Position numbers and translations under genes: made by a program. Shown in pieces: positions 53,831-61,484 of a stretch of DNA of 64,000 nucleotides; position 1 is the first letter of the stretch; each line of letters starts with the position of its first letter. Origin of the DNA: GCA-2794515 sp034436155. Lineage in GTDB: Bacteria > Chloroflexota > Anaerolineae > Aggregatilineales > Phototrophicaceae. The DNA lies in contig DAOTVP010000113.1 in assembly GCA_034436155.1 (NCBI GenBank), positions 62,001 through 126,000 of the forward strand, written 5' to 3'. The notes under the pieces are model-generated. The model searched no databases. It was given only the letters and a program-made list of their open reading frames with translations, and was not told where the DNA came from.

Positions 53831-54385
53831 TTATTCCCCACCAGCTTTACGCATGTAATTCATACCCAATTTTTGACGGGCTTTATCGCGCAAATCATCC
53901 ACCAATTCCAACACCTTGCCCGGTTGTGGCACGCCATCGAACACGAATGCGCCTTTGGCATTCGCCCCACCTGCCGTCTGACAAATCAAGTCGCCAAAGC
54001 CAAAAATGGTCGGAAAAAGCCCATTGCGTTCAATCGTCATCTCTTCGATGTTAATTAAATCGGTGGATGCCATGCGGTGATGAAACCAGTGATTCTTGGT
54101 GCTATCAATCACCCGTTGGTCGGTTACAATCCAGACATCATGTTGATAGCGATACCAAATGAAATATGCAACCACGATCGTGCCAATCCCCCAGACGATG
54201 GTGGCAATCAGAAACACCACACTGATAAAATCACCCGTGTTGGGCGATAGCCATTGAAATAAAACAATGGGCAACACCCCGCCAAGGATGGTGGCTATCA
54301 TCTTCAAGACAAAATAAATCGGATGTGTTTTGAGGACTTGTACCAGTTGTTCCTCTTTTTGTAATTCAAGTGGTAATTTTTTCAT
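53831..54385 (-). CDS. Bacterial PH domain membrane protein (bPH2)
   Basis: 184 residues from ATG 54385, preferred over the ATG at 54391 because AGGAG then lies nine bases away. Two membrane segments (FVLKMIATILGGVLPIVLFQWL and FISVVFLIATIVWGIGTIVVAYFIWY) and then a bPH2-type domain (HDVWIVTDQRVIDSTKNHWFHHRMASTDLINIEEMTIERNG). Bacterial PH domains may bind lipids or proteins; function is not assigned. Confidence 0.78.
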   Translation of the reverse strand: MKKLPLELQKEEQLVQVLKTHPIYFVLKMIATILGGVLPIVLFQWLSPNTGDFISVVFLIATIVWGIGTIVVAYFIWYRYQHDVWIVTDQRVIDSTKNHWFHHRMASTDLINIEEMTIERNGLFPTIFGFGDLICQTAGGANAKGAFVFDGVPQPGKVLELVDDLRDKARQKLGMNYMRKAGGE

Positions 54386-54469
54386 GTGCATTTGCTCCTA
54401 TTTGCATAACTCACAGACTGCTTTTAGTGTAACGCAAATAGCGCAATTTTGCTTAATCACCTTGACAAT

Positions 54470-55444
54470 TTATGGTATATGCGGTTCAGATAAAATCAGA
54501 TTCATCGTCTCAGAATCGATATTGCCACCGCTAATAATCACGCCGACCTTTTTCCCCGTAGCCGATACCGCCCCACTGAGCAATGCCGAGAGTCCCAACG
54601 CGCCAGACGGTTCTATCACCATTTTCAGTCGATAAAATCCAAACCGTACCGCATCTTTAATGGCATCTTCGGTCACAGTTTGCATATCATCCACATACTG
54701 CAACACCAAACGGAAAGTGTGGTCTACACCGAGCGAGGGTGTGCGCGTGCCATCGGCAATTGTGGGTGGGTTATGAATGGTATGGAGCGTCTTGGTGCGG
54801 AATGATAAAGTGGCATCGTTGGCGAGTTCGGGTTCAATGCCAATCACACGAATTTTGGATGATAAACCCTTCGCGGCGATTGCCGACCCGCTCAATAATC
54901 CACCACCGCCACAACAGACGAGTAACAGGTCTAAATCGGGAACATCTTGGAGCAATTCATAAGCCGCCGTCCCCTGCCCTGCGATGACAGGCGGGTAATC
55001 ATACGGCGGGATAATCGTATACCCGTGTTCACCTGCGAGTTGTTCGGCGAGTTGTTTGCGGTCTGCTTCGGCGGGGTTATAAAAGACGATGTTCGCCCCA
55101 TAATCGGCAGTGGCGACACGTTTGGTGGCGGGGGCATTTTGAGGCATGACGATAGTGGTTTTGATGCCCAACAATTGACCGACTAATGCCACCGCTTGAG
55201 CATGATTGCCACTGGAATAGGTGATGACACCGCAGTTTTTCTGCTCATCGGTTAATTGGCTAATGGCGTTGTATGCGCCCCGAAATTTGAACGCGCCAAT
55301 CCGTTGAAAATTTTCGCATTTCAAAAAAACCTGTGCGCCTGTGCGCTCATTCAGGGTGCGCGATGTGATAACAGGGGTGCGATGTGCGATGTTGTGTAAA
55401 CGGTCATGCGCCGACACCACATCGGCGAAGGTCACATCGTTCAT
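54470..55444 (-). CDS. Threonine/serine ammonia-lyase (PLP fold II)
   Basis: 324 residues. Pyridoxal-phosphate Lys53 in GAFKFRGAYNAI; the Ser-Gly-Asn-His loop YSSGNHAQAVAL; the phosphate loop CCGGGGLLSGSA; C-terminal GVIISGGNID. It has no regulatory ACT domain, so it is the short catabolic or racemase-like form (relatives include serine racemase and threo-3-hydroxyaspartate lyase). It deaminates serine or threonine to 2-oxo acids. The 53-residue gene ends two bases before it. Confidence 0.88.
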   Translation of the reverse strand: MNDVTFADVVSAHDRLHNIAHRTPVITSRTLNERTGAQVFLKCENFQRIGAFKFRGAYNAISQLTDEQKNCGVITYSSGNHAQAVALVGQLLGIKTTIVMPQNAPATKRVATADYGANIVFYNPAEADRKQLAEQLAGEHGYTIIPPYDYPPVIAGQGTAAYELLQDVPDLDLLLVCCGGGGLLSGSAIAAKGLSSKIRVIGIEPELANDATLSFRTKTLHTIHNPPTIADGTRTPSLGVDHTFRLVLQYVDDMQTVTEDAIKDAVRFGFYRLKMVIEPSGALGLSALLSGAVSATGKKVGVIISGGNIDSETMNLILSEPHIP

Positions 55445-55446
55445 GA

Positions 55447-55608
55447 TTAACGTCTGGGCGGGAGTTGTTTGCGGTTACGCACAGGGACAGGCACCAGTTG
55501 AGGCTCATCTTTTTTGCGTTTTTCGGGGTTCAAGACGCGCTCAACATCTTCCCAAACACGACGAATACCTTCTGCTACATCATCCAACAAACTTCTACGC
55601 TCTGCCAC
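55447..55608 (-). CDS. Small conserved-looking protein of 53 residues
   Basis: GTG at 55608 with AAAGGATGG about eight bases upstream, reading VAERRSLLDDVAEGIRRV, then WEDVERVLNPEKRKKDEPQLV and ending in basic LPPRR. A basic and acidic helical protein without recognised domain. It ends two bases before the ATG of the ammonia-lyase gene, so it is probably co-translated. It is too short for default gene finders. Confidence 0.6.
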   Translation of the reverse strand: MAERRSLLDDVAEGIRRVWEDVERVLNPEKRKKDEPQLVPVPVRNRKQLPPRR

Positions 55609-55637
55609 GTCAATCCATCCTTTCTAGTTATAAACAC

Positions 55638-55676
55638 ACAACCCCTCAGCTATGTTCCAGATAGCAAAGGGGTTGT
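55638..55676. terminator. Long hairpin, probable terminator
   Basis: Stem ACAACCCCT/AGGGGTTGT with an inner GCTAT/ATAGC stem and a seven-base loop. It lies between the tRNA gene and the 53-residue gene on the same strand and would separate the two transcripts. Its stem core resembles the family A hairpins. Confidence 0.6.
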
Positions 55677-55685
55677 ATGCGGGTT

Positions 55686-55706
55686 GGACTGTTTTTTCTT
55701 TCAGTC
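55686..55706. terminator. Possible terminator after tRNA-Ala
   Basis: GACTG/CAGTC stem around a purine- or pyrimidine-only loop, placed directly after the 3' end of the tRNA on the minus strand. A weak stem. Confidence 0.35.
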
Positions 55707-55707
55707 A

Positions 55708-55780
55708 TGGACCTAAAGAGACTCGAACTCTTGACCTCTTCAATGCCATTGAAGCGCTCTCCCAACTGAGCTATAGGCCC
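55708..55780 (-). tRNA. tRNA-Ala (anticodon GGC)
   Basis: 73 bases. Acceptor stem GGGCCTA/TAGGTCC with the G3:U70 pair that identifies alanine tRNA; D-arm GCTCAGTTGGGAGAGC; anticodon stem CTTCA/TGAAG with loop ATGGCAT (anticodon GGC, reads GCC); T-arm AGAGTTCGAGTCTCT; discriminator A. No encoded CCA. Confidence 0.95.
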
Positions 55781-55988
55781 CAATCAATGGCGAGATTATA
55801 TACCCTTTGCTATTCGATTGTCAATTCCTTATATTCAGCATACAACAATTTTGATAAAAATGTTGATACCATTTTATGGGCATTTCATAAGAAATTTTCC
55901 GACAAACTGTACGAAACATGCTCGATTAAATAGATTGTACACATATATCATCCTCAAGGCGCACCGTACTTTCGGGTGATTGTGATGA

Positions 55989-56252
55989 TTATGAATCCGC
56001 TTTGGCGATCGCTTCAGCATAATATGCCACCGATTGGCGCATTTCTGATAAGACATCATCGGGGATGGTGTCTAAATAAGCACCCTTTTGCACAAATTGT
56101 TCAAAACTTTGAACAGCAGAACTATCGCCACAGGCACATGCACCTGCATCTTCAAACCACATCACGCGCCCCTGAATTTGGTCAACGGTTGCGCCATTCA
56201 CGCCACCGTCATCCGTCACCCACATCCATGCAGTATTGGGTAGCTTGGTCAT
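55989..56252 (-). CDS. Small protein of unknown function
   Basis: 87 residues. MTKLPNTAWMWVTDDGGVNGATVDQIQGRVMWFEDAGACACGDSS, then a helical part (FEQFVQKGAYLDTIPDDVLSEMRQSVAYYAEAIAKADS). A short Cys-x-Cys occurs (ACACG) but no known motif. ATG 56252 with AAAGGAG upstream. The 200 bases between it and the tRNA are AT-rich, with nothing seen in them. Confidence 0.55.
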   Translation of the reverse strand: MTKLPNTAWMWVTDDGGVNGATVDQIQGRVMWFEDAGACACGDSSAVQSFEQFVQKGAYLDTIPDDVLSEMRQSVAYYAEAIAKADS

Positions 56253-56280
56253 GTTATGCTCCTTTATCCATTATTTTAGT

Positions 56281-56310
56281 GCGGATATACGCTTCGTAAT
56301 CGGCCTATAC
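56281..56310. repeat. Degenerate family D element
   Basis: Contains GCGGATATACGC and a short following GTAATC. One of the weaker copies, just upstream of the 87-residue gene. Confidence 0.4.
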
Positions 56311-56322
56311 ATGCCCCAAAAT

Positions 56323-56991
56323 TTATCTTGTCTCAGACAAATATATCGGGCAATCACAAGATTCAGACGCGCTGATATTCGCCCATCCTACTTGTGCTAA
56401 TCCGCGTTTGACGGCGCACAGGGGCAATCCAACCACATTGTTATAACACCCTTCGATATAGGCAACGGGCATAAATCCGTTGTGTTGAATGGCATACGCA
56501 CCCGCTTTATCAAACGGATCGCCTGTGGCGATATATGCCTCGATTTCGGCATCGGTATAATCGCGCATGAACACACGGGTTTGGATAAAATCGGCATAAC
56601 GCACGGGCATATCGCCGAGTCGCAACACTGTGAACGCGGTGATGACCACATGCGGACGGTTACGCAGGCGCATGAGCATATCCCGCGCCATATCTGCGCC
56701 TTCTGGTTTGCCCAATAATTCGCCCGATTCGGTGATGCCGATGGTATCGGCACTGAGGATGACTATCGTATCGGCGGCGAGGATGGTCGCAGGTGCAGAT
56801 AAGCGTTGTGCAACGGCATCAGCTTTGGCGGATGCTAATCGCTGGACATACGCGAGAGGTGTCTCTGATGGATGTTGTGTTTCATCTATATCGGGTTTGA
56901 TGATGGTGAAGTGGATGCCGAGCGAAGTTATCATCTCGCGCCGACGCGGAGAACCCGATGCGAGGATGAAGGTGGGATTTTGTGGTGTCAT
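56323..56991 (-). CDS. maf: Maf-like nucleoside triphosphate pyrophosphatase
   Basis: 222 residues from ATG 56991. Maf fold: FILASGSPRRREMITSLGIHF, DIDETQHPSETPLAYVQRLASAKA, AADTIVIL, LLGKPEGADMARDMLMRLRNRPHVVITAF and GDPFDKAGAYAIQHNG. It hydrolyses non-canonical or normal dTTP/UTP-type nucleotides to monophosphates, and is linked to septum control. Somewhat longer than the usual 190-200 because of an insert (ILSADTIGITESGE) and a C-terminal tail. Confidence 0.9.
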   Translation of the reverse strand: MTPQNPTFILASGSPRRREMITSLGIHFTIIKPDIDETQHPSETPLAYVQRLASAKADAVAQRLSAPATILAADTIVILSADTIGITESGELLGKPEGADMARDMLMRLRNRPHVVITAFTVLRLGDMPVRYADFIQTRVFMRDYTDAEIEAYIATGDPFDKAGAYAIQHNGFMPVAYIEGCYNNVVGLPLCAVKRGLAQVGWANISASESCDCPIYLSETR

Positions 56992-57006
56992 AGTGAGTAT
57001 ATATCC

Positions 57007-57033
57007 GTAGGGACGGCATATGACCATCCCTAC
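57007..57033. repeat. Family B palindrome
   Basis: GTAGGGA...TCCCTAC arms with inner GG/CC pairs around CATATG. Between the FKBP and maf genes, on the same strand. Confidence 0.7.
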
Positions 57034-57050
57034 ACACAAAAAACGAAGAT

Positions 57051-57566
57051 TTATTCTTCGTCCTCATCGTAATCGTAGTCATCATCGAAGAATAAGTCGG
57101 CGCTGTGGGGATAGCCTTGTTCGAGTTCTTCTTCATCGGCTTCACGCAATTCCAACACCTCGACTTCATAGGTGACAACTTTACCCGCGAGCGGGTCGTT
57201 AAAATCGAGGACGACAGAATCATCATTGATGGCGCTGACGGTGGCTTCTATCAAGTCGCCGTCTTCATCTTCGAGCAGAACTTCCATACCAACTTCGAGG
57301 CTATCTGGCACATCTTCGCGTGCGACAACTTCGACATCTTCTTCATCATATTCACCATAGGCATCGATTGGTTGTAATGTCACGGTGAATTTATCACCTG
57401 CTTTTTTGCCTTCGAGAGCGACTTCTAAACCAGGGACAATATTGCCTGCACCGTGTAAGTATTCTAAGGGATCGTCCGAATCGGTGCTTTCAATTTCGAC
57501 ACCTTCGGATGTGAGGCGATACGCAATAGAGACAACAACGCCTTTTTCAATTTTGTTCACAGCCAT
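57051..57566 (-). CDS. FKBP-type peptidyl-prolyl isomerase (SlyD-like)
   Basis: 171 residues from ATG 57566. MAVNKIEKGVVVSIAYRLTSEGVEIESTDSDDPLEYLHGAGNIVPGLEVALEGKKAGDKFTVTLQPIDAYGEYDE gives the FKBP domain with the SlyD-type insert (IF domain, VEVVAREDVPDSLEVGMEVLLEDEDGD). The C-terminus is strongly acidic (DDDYDYDEDEE) where SlyD of other bacteria is His-rich. It helps proline isomerisation and folding. A TATAAT at 57631-57636 (minus strand) may be its -10. Confidence 0.88.
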   Translation of the reverse strand: MAVNKIEKGVVVSIAYRLTSEGVEIESTDSDDPLEYLHGAGNIVPGLEVALEGKKAGDKFTVTLQPIDAYGEYDEEDVEVVAREDVPDSLEVGMEVLLEDEDGDLIEATVSAINDDSVVLDFNDPLAGKVVTYEVEVLELREADEEELEQGYPHSADLFFDDDYDYDEDEE

Positions 57567-57722
57567 GTATGTTTTTATATCCTCATGTAAAACCAAGAGC
57601 CTGCGAAATTTAGGCTCATCATAGAATGTCATTATAGGGTAAGTTGCACAAAAGGTATAGGGCGAATCACATGCGCTTATCATGGGCTTACTGGTCTCTC
57701 ATGAACCCTTAAAAACTCATGA

Positions 57723-57751
57723 TTGCCAAATAAGACCCAATCGGTTACAAT
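57723..57751 (+). promoter_or_regulatory. Sigma70-type promoter of mutS2
   Basis: TTGCCA (57723-57728), 17-base spacer, TACAAT (57746-57751). The mutS2 start follows 42 bases on. Confidence 0.6.
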
Positions 57752-57792
57752 AAAAGTATGATGTTTATGTGATAAGGAATAGAGAATCATTG

Positions 57793-60186
57793 ATGATACC
57801 AGAAAAAACATTGCAAACGCTTGAACTGGATAAAATTTTGACCAAATTGGCGACCTATAGCACCTTCGCGGGTGGGGAAGAATTAGTGCGTGGGTTGTAT
57901 CCGACCACCGATTTGGCAGAAGCTCAGCTTTGGCAAAAAGAGACCGCCGAAGCCCGTTTGCTCTTCGAGAATAAGACTAATGTCACCCTCGGCGGGGTGC
58001 GTGATGTGCGCGATATTGTCCGCGCCGCCCAACGCGGTGTGGTGATCGACCCGCCCATTTTGCAAGATATCCGCAACACCTTACGGCGTGGCATGACGCT
58101 CAGGCGCACACTCGGACGGATGAAATCAAATTATCCGCTACTGGCAAATCTCGCCGAGATGATGGAAGAAGAAACCGAAATCCAAGACGCGATTAGCAAT
58201 GTGTTGGATGATAATAGCGAGGTCAAAGATTCTGCTAGTCCCAAACTCGCCATCATCCGCCGTGACCTGAAAATCGCGTTTGAGCGCCTGCAATCTAAAC
58301 TGAATCGCCTGATTACCACCCCTAGCAAAGCGCAGTATCTACAAGAAGCTATCATCACCATGCGAAGCGGGCGCTATGTCGTGCCGATTAAAGCCGACCA
58401 TAAGGGCAAAATTCCAGGCGTGGTGCATGATTCATCGGCATCAGGCGCGACCTTGTTCATTGAACCGCTCGAAACAGTGGAACTGAATAATCAGTGGCGC
58501 GAGTTGCAAATCGAAGAAGAAAAAGAGATTCGGCGCATTTTAGCCGCCCTCAGCGCCCAAATCGGGGAACGGGCAGATTATATCATCCATACGGTTGGTG
58601 TTTTAGCCTATCTGGATTTGACTTTCGCCAAAGCGCGATATGCCGATGACCAAAAAGCGGTGCAACCCGTCCTCATCCCTTTCAAGCAACGCCCCAACAC
58701 GCCCAATCATCCGGGCAGTACGATTTATCTGAAGGGCGCACGCCATCCCCTATTGGGTGAGCATGTCGTCCCGTTGGACATTGAATTTGGTGATGAAACT
58801 TGGGTGATGGTCGTCACGGGTCCGAATACAGGCGGGAAAACCGTCTCGCTGAAAACGGTTGGGTTGATGAGCCTGATGGCACAATGTGGGTTGCATCTGC
58901 CCGCAGAAGAGGCGAAATTATGTGTTTTTGACGGGATTTTTGCCGATATTGGCGATGAACAAAGCATCGAACAATCGCTGAGTACCTTCTCTTCGCACCT
59001 GCGGAACACCATCCAAATTTTAGACAATTGTGATGACCGTTCTCTGGTGTTGTTGGATGAAGTCGGCGCAGGGACAGACCCCGCCGAAGGCTCGGCGTTG
59101 GCGCGGGCGATATTGACGACATTGGTCAATCGACGAGTAACCACGATGGTGACAACCCATCACCCCGAACTCAAGATTTATAGTGTCGAAACGCCAGGGG
59201 TCAGGAATGCCAGCGTGGAATTTGACCTCGAAACGCTCGCCCCCACCTATCGCTTGATTGTCGGGTTGCCCGGACGCTCGAATGCGTTGGCGATTGCCAC
59301 CCGTCTCGGTCTGAGCCGTGAAATTATCGAATTGGCGCGGGGGATGGTCGCTATTGAAGATTTAGTCGCCGATGATCTGTTAGATGAAATCCATCGCACC
59401 CGCGAAAATATCCGCCGAGAACACGAAGAATTGGCATTACTCCGCCTCGAGATCGAAGAACAGCGCGATGCGCTCCAAGCCAGACTCGACCAAATTGAAG
59501 ATGAACGCCGTAATATCATCAACAGTTCACGCCGTCATGCCGAAGAGGAACTCAACGATCTGCGTAAAGAGATTAAACGCCTGCGTGAAGATTTGCGCCG
59601 TGCGGGGTTGCCACTCGAAAATTTGATGGCGGTGCAACAGGCGGCGGAAAAAATCGCCCAATACAACGCCCAACCGATTGTGAATGCCACCGAAACAGTA
59701 GAAAATGAATTCATTCCGCGTTTAGGCGATGTGGTGTGGCTCGAAACGCTCAACGCGGAGGGCGCAGTCATCGAACTCGATGGTAACAGCGCGTTGGTGC
59801 AAGTTGGTTCGCTCAAAGTGCGGGCGGGCTTAAACGAATTGCAACGGCGCACCAAAAGCCAAAAACGCGAGATGAAACGCGGGCATGTGCGCCAATACGA
59901 CACCAGCAAAATTTATATGCCCGATGTGAAATCGCCTGGGTTAGAACTGGATTTGCGCGGGCAACGGGTCGAATCTGCCATAGAACGGCTCGACCAATAT
60001 GTGGATGCCGCCTATAGTTCGGGGTTGCCGTTTGCGCGGATTATTCACGGCAAAGGCACAGGTGCGCTCCGCAAAGCGGTGCGGGAGCATGTCGAAACAC
60101 ACCCGTTGATTTCTAAGGTCGAGACCGCCCACCCCAACGAAGGCGGTGATGGTGTCACGGTGATACACATGACCCCGCAAATTTAA
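57793..60186 (+). CDS. mutS2: MutS2 endonuclease/recombination suppressor
   Basis: 797 residues from ATG 57793; AAGGA is 14 bases upstream, so TTG 57790 or GTG 57769 are alternatives. The MutS ATPase core has Walker A GPNTGGKT (343-350), DEQSIEQSLSTFSSHL and Walker B LVLLDEVGAGTDP. A long coiled coil lies after residue 500 (RREHEELALLRLEIEEQRDALQARLDQIEDERR). The C-terminal Smr nuclease domain has LDLRGQRVESAIERLDQYVDAAYSSGLPFARIIHGKGTGALRKAVREHV. It lacks the mismatch-recognition domain, as expected, and is thought to suppress recombination or rescue stalled ribosomes. Confidence 0.93.
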   Translation: MIPEKTLQTLELDKILTKLATYSTFAGGEELVRGLYPTTDLAEAQLWQKETAEARLLFENKTNVTLGGVRDVRDIVRAAQRGVVIDPPILQDIRNTLRRGMTLRRTLGRMKSNYPLLANLAEMMEEETEIQDAISNVLDDNSEVKDSASPKLAIIRRDLKIAFERLQSKLNRLITTPSKAQYLQEAIITMRSGRYVVPIKADHKGKIPGVVHDSSASGATLFIEPLETVELNNQWRELQIEEEKEIRRILAALSAQIGERADYIIHTVGVLAYLDLTFAKARYADDQKAVQPVLIPFKQRPNTPNHPGSTIYLKGARHPLLGEHVVPLDIEFGDETWVMVVTGPNTGGKTVSLKTVGLMSLMAQCGLHLPAEEAKLCVFDGIFADIGDEQSIEQSLSTFSSHLRNTIQILDNCDDRSLVLLDEVGAGTDPAEGSALARAILTTLVNRRVTTMVTTHHPELKIYSVETPGVRNASVEFDLETLAPTYRLIVGLPGRSNALAIATRLGLSREIIELARGMVAIEDLVADDLLDEIHRTRENIRREHEELALLRLEIEEQRDALQARLDQIEDERRNIINSSRRHAEEELNDLRKEIKRLREDLRRAGLPLENLMAVQQAAEKIAQYNAQPIVNATETVENEFIPRLGDVVWLETLNAEGAVIELDGNSALVQVGSLKVRAGLNELQRRTKSQKREMKRGHVRQYDTSKIYMPDVKSPGLELDLRGQRVESAIERLDQYVDAAYSSGLPFARIIHGKGTGALRKAVREHVETHPLISKVETAHPNEGGDGVTVIHMTPQI

Positions 60187-60202
60187 GCGGTGTGATCATT
60201 GA

Positions 60203-60222
60203 TGGGCGCAAAAGCGCGTCTG
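60203..60222. repeat. Family E hairpin
   Basis: GGGCGC and GCGCGTC arms around AAAA. It lies between mutS2 and the first GNAT gene and may end the mutS2 transcript. Confidence 0.5.
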
Positions 60223-60303
60223 TACAGACATAAACATTCTGATGATGAGCATGAATTATCATGCCCTGTGGTTTTATATTCTATCTTTAAGGAGGAAAAA
60301 CAC

Positions 60304-60879
60304 ATGATTTACACCAATAACTTGCTCACGGGCGAAAAAGTGCGCCTAGCCCCCATCAATAAAGATGACCTGCCCATTTATCACAAATGGTTTAGCAATA
60401 CCGAATTTTTGCGCTTGCTCACGTCCGATGTCGCCATGCCCAAGACCACCGAAAATGAATTGGCATGGTATGAAGAGGCATCGAAAAGCAAAGACGAATA
60501 TGTATTTGGGATTCGTGCATTAGACGACAATCGCCTGTTGGGGAATTGCTCTATTTTTAGCATCAGCCAAAATTCGCGTAACGCCGAAGTGGGTATTTAT
60601 ATCGGCGAACCGTCCGAATGGGGCAAAGGATTCGGGTCGGATGCAATGAATGTCTTGGTGCGCTTTGGCTTCATGGATGTCAATTTGCATCGCCTTGAGT
60701 TGCGCGTTTTTGGGTATAACGCACGCGCCATCAGTTCCTACGAAAAAGTGGGCTTTGTGCGCGAAGCGATATTGCGTGAGGCATTATATCGAGACGGGAC
60801 ATATCACGATGTTCATATCATGGGCATCTTGCGCCGTGATTGGCTGGCGCAACATCACCCAGAGGTCAAAATATCATGA
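60304..60879 (+). CDS. GNAT acetyltransferase
   Basis: 191 residues from ATG 60304, with a strong AAGGAGG upstream. RimJ/RimL-like GNAT fold: KVRLAPINKDDLPIYHKWF, EVGIYIGEPSEWGKGFGSDAMNVLVRFGFMD with the acetyl-CoA-binding motif A (WGKGFGSDA), NLHRLELRVFGYNARAISSYEKVGF. It acetylates an amine, N-terminus or small molecule; unknown. The end overlaps the next GNAT gene by four bases (ATGA). Confidence 0.88.
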   Translation: MIYTNNLLTGEKVRLAPINKDDLPIYHKWFSNTEFLRLLTSDVAMPKTTENELAWYEEASKSKDEYVFGIRALDDNRLLGNCSIFSISQNSRNAEVGIYIGEPSEWGKGFGSDAMNVLVRFGFMDVNLHRLELRVFGYNARAISSYEKVGFVREAILREALYRDGTYHDVHIMGILRRDWLAQHHPEVKIS

Positions 60880-61448
60880 TTTACACCAACAATTTGCTAT
60901 ATGGGGAACGGGTTTATCTGACTGGTATTCGCAAAGATGATATAGATCATTATCAAAAATGGCATACGAATACCGAATTCATGCGCCTCAAAAGTGGCGG
61001 TATTGCCATGCCTCGCACACAAGAACAAATTGAAAAATGGGTTGAAAGTATCGCCAAAGATGAAGACACCTTCAGATTCGGCATTCGCCTGCGTGAAGAT
61101 GACCGTCTATTGGGCAATGGTGACATCGAAATCGAAAGCCAATTTTCGCATCATGGCTGGTTGGGAATTTTCATCGGCGACCCCGATGATTGGGGCAAAG
61201 GTTATGGCACAGAAGCGATGAATGTTTTAGTCCGTTTCGGCTTCATGGAACTGAATTTGCATCGCATGACGTTGAATGTCTTTGCCTATAATGAGCGAGG
61301 CATCAAATCGTATGAAAACGTGGGATTTGTGCATGAAGGGACAAACCGTGAGGCATTGTATCGAGACGGGACATATCATGATGTTCATATCATGGGCATC
61401 TTGCGCCGTGATTGGCTGAATAAACATCATCCTGAATTGGTGAAATAA
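60876..61448 (+). CDS. GNAT acetyltransferase (tandem paralogue)
   Basis: 190 residues, a paralogue of the preceding gene and translationally coupled with it. It shares MIYTNNLL at the start, WGKGYGTEAMNVLVRFGFMELNLHRM, and the C-terminal GTYHDVHIMGILRRDWL. N-terminal parts differ more, so the two may have different acceptors. ATG 60876. Confidence 0.88.
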   Translation: MIYTNNLLYGERVYLTGIRKDDIDHYQKWHTNTEFMRLKSGGIAMPRTQEQIEKWVESIAKDEDTFRFGIRLREDDRLLGNGDIEIESQFSHHGWLGIFIGDPDDWGKGYGTEAMNVLVRFGFMELNLHRMTLNVFAYNERGIKSYENVGFVHEGTNREALYRDGTYHDVHIMGILRRDWLNKHHPELVK

Positions 61449-61484
61449 TGCCCAAAACGCCCATTTTGTGCTATGCTAGTGGGC

